Made by a program: the position numbers and the translations under genes. Below the pieces are notes generated by a model. The model made no database searches. It was not told the origin of the DNA and saw only the letters and a program-made list of their open reading frames with translations. Below are positions 46,113-52,307 of a stretch of 52,307 bases of DNA, one piece after another (the stretch's first letter is position 1; every line of letters begins with the position of its first letter). Source of the stretch: Bacteroidales bacterium (GTDB lineage: Bacteria; Bacteroidota; Bacteroidia; Bacteroidales; UBA932); the NCBI GenBank assembly GCA_017469745.1, contig JAFUFS010000005.1, positions 1-52,307 on the forward strand, read 5' to 3'.

Positions 46113-46718
46113 CTAACGGTTATCCGTCCAGAGGGAATCGGCGCGGTCAATGTAGAGGACACCGTCGAGATGGTCGGCCTCATGCTGGAAAATCACAGCG
46201 GTGAAACCTTCTATTGTGTCACGGACAGTCTCCAGGGTGGAAGGATCCTTATAGGAGATCGTAATCTTTGAATATCTCGGAACCAGTCCCCGCATGCCGG
46301 GGATGGAAAGGCAGCCCTCCTGCCCGGAAACCATTTCTCCGGACTTGGATTCGATCCTGACGTTGGGATAGACCTCAAACGGTTCCCCTTCTTTGTCAAA
46401 TCTCTGCACAGCGACAACCCTGCGCCCAATCCCGACCTGAGGCCCGGCGATACCGACCCCATCCTCGGATGGATCCGTCACGGTCGAAATAAGTTTCCGG
46501 GAAAGAGTCCTGAAAGTTTCGCTCTTCAACTCTTTGTCCGAGAAATCCTTACACTCTCCTCTCAGGAACAATGAATCCGACCGGTCGCCGATTGTCAGCA
46601 CACGCAAGACCTCACCCTGGCCATCAATGACGGCCTTCTCTGCCTTGGAGAAAGAACCTTGACCAGGATTGCTGCAGCCACAAAGAGCCAGAACTAAAAA
46701 CAGTATGGATTTTTTCAT
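46113..46718 (-). CDS. def: Peptide deformylase with a lipoprotein signal peptide
   Basis: This 201-aa protein carries the three deformylase motifs: GVGIAGPQVG, EGCLSIP (metal Cys) and QHEADH (metal His pair and catalytic Glu). The N-terminus MKKSILFLVLALCGC is a signal peptide with a likely lipobox (Cys15). Deformylases normally act on nascent chains at the ribosome, so an exported one is unusual. The body, including a roughly 45-residue spacer before the catalytic domain, is otherwise complete. Its start overlaps the radA stop as TGATG. Confidence 0.85.
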   Translation of the reverse strand: MKKSILFLVLALCGCSNPGQGSFSKAEKAVIDGQGEVLRVLTIGDRSDSLFLRGECKDFSDKELKSETFRTLSRKLISTVTDPSEDGVGIAGPQVGIGRRVVAVQRFDKEGEPFEVYPNVRIESKSGEMVSGQEGCLSIPGMRGLVPRYSKITISYKDPSTLETVRDTIEGFTAVIFQHEADHLDGVLYIDRADSLWTDNR

Positions 46719-48079
46719 CAACCTTGGAATAAAGCCTTCACAAGGGCGGGGACATCGGCGACCTTGACAACTTCAATGCCTTTCGCCTTACCTTCCACCG
46801 AAGTGAAGGATGAAATGAATATCTTCTTGAAACCGAGCCTGGCGGCTTCTGCAATGCGCCTGTCCGCCTGTGCAACCGGACGGATCTCTCCGCTAAGGCC
46901 GATCTCGCCGGCAAAACAGTTGTCCGGAGGGATCGGCAGGTCGAAATTGGAAGACAGTACAGCGCACACCACCGCCATGTCGCATGCCGGATCATTGACC
47001 CGGAGGCCTCCTGCCATATTCAGGAACACATCCTTCTGGGCAAGCTTGAAACCGGCGCGGCGCTCCAGGACGGCCAGCAACATATTCAGTCTCCTCGTGT
47101 CGAAACCGGTGGCAGAACGCTGGGCCGTACCGTAGACTGCGGAACTGACAAGGGCCTGGACTTCGAAGAGGAAAGGTCTTGTTCCGTCCAGCATGGCTGC
47201 AACGGCTGTCCCGCTGAGTCCCTCTTCATGCATAGGAATGAGCAGTTCCGAAGGATTGGCGACCTGGCGGAGCCCCTTTCCGGTCATCTCGAATACCGCC
47301 AGCTCCGAGGTCGATCCGAAACGGTTCTTGATGCTGCGAAGGATCCTGTAGGAGCCACGGTTTTCACCTTCGAACTGCAGGACAACATCCACAATGTGCT
47401 CCAGGATCTTGGGTCCGGCAATCGAACCCTCCTTGGTAATGTGGCCGATCAGGATAACGGGGATTCCGGTCTCTTTGGCGAAGCGGAGAAGAACCGCTGC
47501 AACCTCCTTTATCTGGGAAACCGATCCGGGTGTGGAATCGACTGATTCCGTGTACATTGTCTGCACCGAATCTACGATCATCAAGTCAGGACCAATCTGC
47601 CTGGCCTCGGAGATCACGTTCTCAATGAGGGTCTCGCTGTAGATCCTGCAGTTGGAAGCATCTCCGCCAAGACGGTCAGCCCGCATCTTCACCTGCCTCT
47701 CGCTTTCCTCGCCCGTGACGTACAAGGTACTCAGCGCAGGACACCCGAGAGGGATCTGGAGGGACAGCGTCGACTTTCCGATGCCTGGCTCTCCGCCCAC
47801 GAGGACGAGCGAGCCACGGACTATTCCTCCCCCGAGGATCCTGTCGACCTCCTCGTTGTTCAGGGAAATCCTGGCCTCGGAAGAGGAATCGATCTCGGAA
47901 AGCTTCCTAGGCTTGCGACCTTCGCCCGGCACACGGCTCCCTGCGGAGGCTTTCCCCACGGAGGGTGTTATCTTCTGCTCCGTCAGGGTGTTCCATTCAC
48001 CGCAGGCAGGGCAGCGGCCCATCCATTTAGGGTACTCGTTGCCGCAATTGTTGCAGAACCAAACCGTCTTTTCTTTCAT
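46718..48079 (-). CDS. radA: DNA repair protein RadA
   Basis: This 453-aa RecA-like branch-migration ATPase has a zinc finger (CNNCGNEYPKWMGRCPACG), Walker A GGEPGIGKST, the RadA motif KNRFGS and a C-terminal Lon-like domain. It helps process recombination intermediates. Its start overlaps the stop of the upstream phosphodiesterase gene as ATGA, and its stop overlaps def, so the three form a tight operon. Confidence 0.96.
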   Translation of the reverse strand: MKEKTVWFCNNCGNEYPKWMGRCPACGEWNTLTEQKITPSVGKASAGSRVPGEGRKPRKLSEIDSSSEARISLNNEEVDRILGGGIVRGSLVLVGGEPGIGKSTLSLQIPLGCPALSTLYVTGEESERQVKMRADRLGGDASNCRIYSETLIENVISEARQIGPDLMIVDSVQTMYTESVDSTPGSVSQIKEVAAVLLRFAKETGIPVILIGHITKEGSIAGPKILEHIVDVVLQFEGENRGSYRILRSIKNRFGSTSELAVFEMTGKGLRQVANPSELLIPMHEEGLSGTAVAAMLDGTRPFLFEVQALVSSAVYGTAQRSATGFDTRRLNMLLAVLERRAGFKLAQKDVFLNMAGGLRVNDPACDMAVVCAVLSSNFDLPIPPDNCFAGEIGLSGEIRPVAQADRRIAEAARLGFKKIFISSFTSVEGKAKGIEVVKVADVPALVKALFQG

Positions 48080-48618
48080 ATCTTCTGATTATCAATATTC
48101 CAGGAAAACTCACATTTTTCAAATCCGGAAATATGCCCGGCCTCGATGTTGAACCTCAGCGCCATGCGCGGCACATCCCTCGAACCCTGGAAGCCGCAGG
48201 CTCCCGGATTCATGAAGAAGAAGCCCATCCGCTCTTCACGGTACACCTGGGGGATGTGGGTGTGGCCGCAGACGAATATGTCCGGATGGTACATGTCGAG
48301 GAGTTCCTTCGCGAAGATGTCGTACAAAGGCCTCTTCGTGTCATAAGCCCAGTAACTCCCTGGCCTGAGGCCGATGTGGGTCATCAGGATCCTCAGTCCT
48401 TCGCACTCGAAATGGGTGTAGCGGGGATAGATCTGCCTGACATCCTGGCCGTCGCAGTTGCCGTAGACTCCCACCATTGGTTTGAAAGCCTCGATCGTAG
48501 AAGCGCATGCGAGGGTCCCGAAGTCTCCGGCATGCCAGATCTGGTCGACCGGTTCCAGGAACTTCTTGACATCGGGTGCAAAAACCCCGTGAGTGTCGGA
48601 AATAAGGCCAATTTTCAT
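48076..48618 (-). CDS. YfcE/MJ0936-type metallophosphodiesterase
   Basis: This 180-aa protein has the metallophosphoesterase motifs SDTHG, GDF, GNCD and GHTH. The family hydrolyses phosphodiesters with a dinuclear metal site in the cytoplasm; the natural substrate is unclear. The ATG at 48618 lies 5 nt from a -7 box and is preferred to the upstream GTG. Confidence 0.9.
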   Translation of the reverse strand: MKIGLISDTHGVFAPDVKKFLEPVDQIWHAGDFGTLACASTIEAFKPMVGVYGNCDGQDVRQIYPRYTHFECEGLRILMTHIGLRPGSYWAYDTKRPLYDIFAKELLDMYHPDIFVCGHTHIPQVYREERMGFFFMNPGACGFQGSRDVPRMALRFNIEAGHISGFEKCEFSWNIDNQKI

Positions 48619-48623
48619 ATTCA

Positions 48624-48659
48624 CAAAGATAGTCTTTTTGAGTCAATTTGGTATCTTTG
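48624..48659. promoter_or_regulatory. Divergent -7 boxes for the phosphodiesterase-radA operon and rsmE
   Basis: TATCTTTG on the minus strand (48631-48624) lies 5 nt before the phosphodiesterase ATG, and TATCTTTG on the plus strand (48652-48659) lies 4 nt before the rsmE ATG. Both transcripts are predicted to be leaderless. Confidence 0.5.
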
Positions 48660-48663
48660 CGGC

Positions 48664-49383
48664 ATGGAGATATTCTACGCTAAAGAAGCTGCCGGAAGCA
48701 AGGTTTTCCTCGACCAGGAAGAAAGCGTCCATTGCGTAAGGGTGCTCAGGCACCGCATCGGAGACGAGATCACCGTGGTCGACGGGAACGGTACCATGAT
48801 GAGGTGCCGGCTGACCGACGATTCTCCCAAAGGTGCTTGCGCGGAGATCATCGAAAGCACCGCCGGATGGGGCGGCCATGACTATTCACTCACCATGGCG
48901 GTCTGTCCTACGAAAAACAACGACCGTTTCGAATGGTTCGTGGAAAAGGCCACGGAGCTGGGCGTAGACGTGATTGCGCCGGTGATCGGGGAAAGGTCCG
49001 AGAGAAGGGTGTTCAAGACCGAGAGGTCCCGTAAAATCGCTCTTTCGGCCATGAAGCAGAGCCTTAAGTCCAAGCTTCCGGTCATAGAAGAGCCCGTCAG
49101 CGTCAGGGAATTCATAGCATCTGCAGGTTCGGGAATAAAAATGATTTGTTACTGCTTCGAGGGAGAGACTTTGAGGCGGTCGGTGGAAGATGTGCTTGAG
49201 GGGGTGCCGAAGGGGGCGAAGATCACCATCATGATAGGCCCGGAAGGAGATTTCTCCCCTGAGGAGGCGCATCTGGCCGTTGAGAATGGATTCATCCCGG
49301 TTCACCTAGGACCGTCCCGCCTCCGTACCGAGACCGCGGCCGTCACCGCAGCCACTGCAGTCTACCTCCATTTCATTGAATAA
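48664..49383 (+). CDS. rsmE: 16S rRNA m3U1498 methyltransferase
   Basis: This 239-aa SPOUT-class methyltransferase has an N-terminal PUA-like part (VHCVRVLRHRIGDEI) and the C-terminal knot with IGPEGDFSPEE and LGPSRLRTETA. It methylates U1498 of 16S rRNA using S-adenosylmethionine. Length is at the family norm. The frame can be extended far upstream, but the promoter position and family N-terminus fix the start at 48664. Confidence 0.95.
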   Translation: MEIFYAKEAAGSKVFLDQEESVHCVRVLRHRIGDEITVVDGNGTMMRCRLTDDSPKGACAEIIESTAGWGGHDYSLTMAVCPTKNNDRFEWFVEKATELGVDVIAPVIGERSERRVFKTERSRKIALSAMKQSLKSKLPVIEEPVSVREFIASAGSGIKMICYCFEGETLRRSVEDVLEGVPKGAKITIMIGPEGDFSPEEAHLAVENGFIPVHLGPSRLRTETAAVTAATAVYLHFIE

Positions 49384-49395
49384 AACCACCTGAAT

Positions 49396-50022
49396 ATGCT
49401 GAAAAAAGACATAGAAAGAGTCCTCGGCGAGGCGTTGGAATGCCTCAGGAACGGAGGAGTGATCCTTTACCCTACCGACACCGTCTGGGGTCTTGGATGC
49501 GACGCCACCAATCCGGAGGCGGTCGCGAGAATATATTCAATCAAGAAGCGCTCGGACAGCAAGTCGCTCGTGCTTCTTACCTGCGACATGGACCAGATCG
49601 CCAAATACATCAGTGAGATTCCTTCCATGGCCGTCGACCTTGTGGAAGTCAACGACAAGCCGATGACGCTGATCTACCCCGGAGCCAAAACCTATCCTGC
49701 CCCGGCAGATGGAGAGACCGCAAAAGCAGACAAATACCATCTGGCGTACAACACTGTGGCAGCGGATGGAACTGTAGGAATAAGGATTCCGATGATGGAA
49801 TTCTGCCGCCAGATGACCTACAAGCTCGGACGGCCGATTGTGTCAACTTCGGCTAACATCTCCGGAGAGCCGACTCCCAGGAAATTCAAGGACATCCCGG
49901 AGGCCATCGTCGGAGCCGTCGACTATGTGGTCGATCCCAGGCTCGAAGCCGGAGCAACCGGGGAATCCTCGCAGATCATAAAGATAGGCCTGGACGGAGA
50001 AGTCGAAATCATCAGGGCATAA
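49396..50022 (+). CDS. tsaC: Threonylcarbamoyl-AMP synthase, Sua5/YrdC type
   Basis: This 208-aa protein has the YrdC fold: LYPTDTVWGLGCDA, the KRSDSKSLVLL loop and PIVSTSANISGEPTP. It makes threonylcarbamoyl-AMP for the t6A modification of tRNAs that read ANN codons. It follows rsmE by 12 bp and is probably co-transcribed. A terminator stands just downstream. Confidence 0.92.
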   Translation: MLKKDIERVLGEALECLRNGGVILYPTDTVWGLGCDATNPEAVARIYSIKKRSDSKSLVLLTCDMDQIAKYISEIPSMAVDLVEVNDKPMTLIYPGAKTYPAPADGETAKADKYHLAYNTVAADGTVGIRIPMMEFCRQMTYKLGRPIVSTSANISGEPTPRKFKDIPEAIVGAVDYVVDPRLEAGATGESSQIIKIGLDGEVEIIRA

Positions 50023-50034
50023 ATAAACAAACAA

Positions 50035-50068
50035 AGAGGCGCCTACGGAAACGTAAGTGCCTCTTTTT
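50035..50068 (+). terminator. Terminator after the Sua5/YrdC gene
   Basis: AGAGGC (50035-50040) and GCCTCT (50059-50064) pair, with further CTACG/CGTAA-type contacts in between, and TTTTT follows. Confidence 0.75.
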
Positions 50069-50073
50069 GAGAG

Positions 50074-50106
50074 TGGAGGTAGTCGGAATCGTATCGACAC
50101 TGCATT
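50074..50106 (-). other. tRNA-3'-end-like attachment site
   Basis: On the minus strand 50091-50074 reads CGATTCCGACTACCTCCA, like the end of a tRNA (half T-loop, T-stem CCGAC, acceptor strand TACCTCC plus discriminator A). The preceding bases GTCGATA replace the expected GTCGGTT, which spoils the T-arm, and no anticodon arm follows. This is what an integrase leaves on the side away from the restored tRNA gene. A tyrosine integrase starts 118 bp away. Confidence 0.45.
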
Positions 50107-50223
50107 CAGCCCTACAGGCCTCTACAAATCACTATTCTACGCCGAAGAAATGCAGGTATAGGTATTGGATATTACCTAAATTTGTTACATTTTTGTAGAA
50201 GAATAATAGACAGAGTGTAACAA

Positions 50224-51603
50224 ATGATCCTGAAAAGGCACATCGCTTTCAAGTTACGTCCGTACGGAAAACAACGGACGGTTTATCAGATTCAACTGCA
50301 TGTCACGTATGACTGCAATAGGGTCATTCTCTCAACAGGTTGTCAGGTCACGTCTCTTGAGGCTTGGGATCCCCAGAATCAATGGGTTGTTTCTGGATAT
50401 AAGGGGCCAAAGGGAGAGACTGACGTAGAAATGAATAACACCTTGAGGAAAATGAAGGACCAGATGGACACGGCCTTCAAGTATTTTGAGGTGAATGAGG
50501 AGAGACCAACATTATCTCAAGTTGTCGAGCGCTATCACAGAAAAATGGATGGGATAGAGCCACAAAAGAAGAAAGACAAAGAGACGGAAAAGAAAGATCG
50601 CCCGAAAAAGAATCCTGGGCTATTGGATGTTTACCAGATGTTTGTCACTGAATGCGGCGAGAAGAATGCCTGGACCATTGCAACATTCAAGAAGATGGCC
50701 ACCCTTAAGGAAGACCTCCTTTCTTTCAAGAAGAATGTCTCGTTCTCTGATCTGGACGAGAAGGGGCTAACAGCATTCGTTCATTACCTTAGGGAGAAGA
50801 AAGTCCTTAATTCTCCCCGCAAGAAGAAGGGAGATCGGGACAAGTACGATAATGAAGATGTCATCGGCCTCAGGAATTCCACCATTCAGAAGAAACTGGG
50901 ATTCTTGAAATGGTTCCTGAAATGGGCTACTGATCATGGTTACAACACCAATCTTGCCTATAAGACCTTCCGTCCCACCTTGAAGACCACCCAGAAAAAG
51001 GTCATCTATCTCTCCAAGTCGGAACTCGAGCGCCTGAGGCAACTGGAAATCCCAGTTGGCGTATCTAGCCTCGAAGCCGTCCGGGATGTATTCCTTTTCT
51101 GCTGCTTCTCCGGGTTGCGTCATTCCGATGTGTATAATCTCCGAAAGAATGATATAAAGGATGACCACATCGAAGTTACGACAATCAAAACAGGAGACAG
51201 TATTTCAATCGAATTGAACAACGTCACACGCGAAATCCTTCATAAATACAAGGATTATCCCTTTACCGACAACCGTGTTCTCCCTGTAATCCAAAACCAA
51301 CCGATGAACAGGCACCTGAAGGATCTCTGTAAACTTGCGGGTATCAACGAGCAAATCCGAGTTACAACTTACAAGGGGAACCAGCGGAAAGACGAAATCA
51401 AGGAAAAGTGGGAACTCGTCGGGACACATACCGGTAGACGTACCTTCATCGTGAATTGTCTGTCCCTTGGTATTCCACCCAATGTCGTCATGAAATGGAC
51501 CGGCCACTCGGACTACAAGGCCATGAAGCCCTATATCGACATTGTGGACAGCATTAAGGCAAGCGAAATGACAAAACTCGATAATTTATTAACCGTCAAG
51601 TGA
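50224..51603 (+). CDS. Tyrosine integrase of a second mobile element
   Basis: This 459-aa phage-integrase-family protein has a Bacteroidota-type N-terminal arm domain (about 1-110), a lysine-rich linker (about 115-140), a core-binding SAM-like domain (about 145-255) and the catalytic domain (about 265-450). Catalytic marks are SGLRHSD, HTGRR and TGHSDYKAMKPYI with the nucleophile Tyr. It reads away from the tRNA-like attachment site and is followed 2 bp later by a membrane protein gene. The element continues beyond the window. Confidence 0.92.
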   Translation: MILKRHIAFKLRPYGKQRTVYQIQLHVTYDCNRVILSTGCQVTSLEAWDPQNQWVVSGYKGPKGETDVEMNNTLRKMKDQMDTAFKYFEVNEERPTLSQVVERYHRKMDGIEPQKKKDKETEKKDRPKKNPGLLDVYQMFVTECGEKNAWTIATFKKMATLKEDLLSFKKNVSFSDLDEKGLTAFVHYLREKKVLNSPRKKKGDRDKYDNEDVIGLRNSTIQKKLGFLKWFLKWATDHGYNTNLAYKTFRPTLKTTQKKVIYLSKSELERLRQLEIPVGVSSLEAVRDVFLFCCFSGLRHSDVYNLRKNDIKDDHIEVTTIKTGDSISIELNNVTREILHKYKDYPFTDNRVLPVIQNQPMNRHLKDLCKLAGINEQIRVTTYKGNQRKDEIKEKWELVGTHTGRRTFIVNCLSLGIPPNVVMKWTGHSDYKAMKPYIDIVDSIKASEMTKLDNLLTVK

Positions 51604-51605
51604 TT

Positions 51606-52271
51606 ATGGAAAAGCTAATCAATGAGATTGTCTCGTGGTTAAACACGTCAAGTAAGACCGACAAGAGGTTGTCTACAGCATATACTGGGATTGTTCTCTC
51701 AATTCTTTTCTTTACAGCTTTCTACGTCTGTATCCGGGGGCTGCTCAAAATGTCAGAGCACCTTTCTCCACAAGGCCAAGAAGTCGTGTCAGTCTTGTGT
51801 CTGCTTATGCTATTTGCCGCCATATTCGCCGCATTCTTCTACTTGGTCAAATACATGGCGTTATTGCTAATCACAATATCCCAGTATGGTCTAACTCCCT
51901 CCTTTAAGAATCGAGAAGACTCCATCGAAGCCATCATGACTAGCGAGGTCGACGATAAGACAAGAATGCATAAAGAGATCGTTGCTTATCTTAAAGAATG
52001 CTCAACCCCGCGGCATTTCGCAGCATTATACATTTGGCTTAACGAGAATCAACTGTTAGATTCACCTGATCAGAAACAATTCTTGACAGCTCTTCAGACA
52101 GACTTCCCGGGCACGGAGTCTTCCGATACCTCAAAGCAAGTACAGGTCCCGTCCGCTTCGTCGTTCAGTGAGTTTAAGACCAAACTGGAGAAAGATGACA
52201 GAAAGGATTACAGGGAAAGTGGATTCAACAGATTGTTTGAAAAGAGATTTCGCCATTTCATGAAGGACTAA
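51606..52271 (+). CDS. Unknown membrane protein next to the integrase
   Basis: This 221-aa protein has two or three hydrophobic segments near residues 22-44 and 57-95. A cytoplasmic helical C-terminal half follows (about 100-221), opening with SIEAIMTSEVDDKTRMHKE and ending in a charged tail. I do not recognise a family. It starts 2 bp after the integrase stop, so it is an operon partner of the second element. The last 36 bases of the window hold no gene. Confidence 0.6.
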   Translation: MEKLINEIVSWLNTSSKTDKRLSTAYTGIVLSILFFTAFYVCIRGLLKMSEHLSPQGQEVVSVLCLLMLFAAIFAAFFYLVKYMALLLITISQYGLTPSFKNREDSIEAIMTSEVDDKTRMHKEIVAYLKECSTPRHFAALYIWLNENQLLDSPDQKQFLTALQTDFPGTESSDTSKQVQVPSASSFSEFKTKLEKDDRKDYRESGFNRLFEKRFRHFMKD

Positions 52272-52307
52272 AAGCGCTATTTCTCGGTTGACCATAATAC
52301 GAATTAT

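Noticed and set aside
48133..48663. A longer RsmE protein fused to upstream sequence
   Set aside because: The upstream part is antisense to the phosphodiesterase gene, and a promoter lies just before the standard start.

Overview
The window comes from a Bacteroidota genome, most likely Bacteroidales. Three things support this: many copies of the phylum-specific promoter (TTTG, 19-20 nt, TAnnTTTG), a largely SD-free gene set, and the gene types present (OstA-like protein, DUF4369/TlpA-type lipoprotein, large chimeric glycoside hydrolases, radA/def/rsmE housekeeping genes). I cannot place it to family or genus.

Layout. 1-1713 is the 5' part of a 23S rRNA gene on the minus strand. It has its own consensus promoter about 150 nt upstream, and no 16S or tRNA gene lies before it. 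1983-7501 carries an OPT-family peptide transporter, peptidase T and a divergent threonine-degradation pair (kbl, tdh). 7508-21378 is a minus-strand carbohydrate locus. It holds a XylR/AraC-type regulator, a histidine-acid phosphatase lipoprotein, a GH2 enzyme, a GH43-GH106 chimera, a 49-codon relict of a deleted hydrolase, a GH43-GH95 chimera and a GDPD-like phosphodiesterase. 21392-27675 is the guaB / SurA-like / SurA / OstA-like run, involved in purine synthesis and outer-membrane biogenesis. 27732-33525 holds NlpC/P60, a TIGR01212 radical SAM protein, PBP4, galE and asd.

33872-43605 is a mobile element of about 9.7 kb with boundaries that can be read directly. It is inserted in the sixth codon region of a small conserved gene. 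The 3' part of that gene (33599-33871) lies left of the element, and its promoter plus MNLRDIK lie right of it (43599-43656). Joining the two at the shared ATTAAGA restores one frame, MNLRDIKKDIEYVIGAF. The element supplies a replacement promoter and start codon. It encodes a large serine recombinase next to the right end, a catalytic-domain-only tyrosine recombinase, and a PrimPol-helicase of 997 aa ending in a NUMOD1-like motif. It also carries a candidate structured RNA of about 230 nt and several small unknown proteins. It has no conjugation or virion genes.

Right of the element are a TlpA-type lipoprotein, an accessory ATPase/STAS pair and a second orphan copy of the target gene's 5' end (45992-46070). 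Then come a peptide deformylase with a lipoprotein signal, radA, a YfcE-like phosphodiesterase, rsmE and a Sua5/YwlC protein. At about 50074 a tRNA-3'-end-like sequence and a tyrosine integrase mark the start of a second integrated element that runs out of the window.

A short palindromic repeat (consensus RTCAYYCTGA-loop-AGRRTC) occurs at four loci. It is in-frame inside two conserved genes and overlaps the stop codons of two others, and its stems covary.
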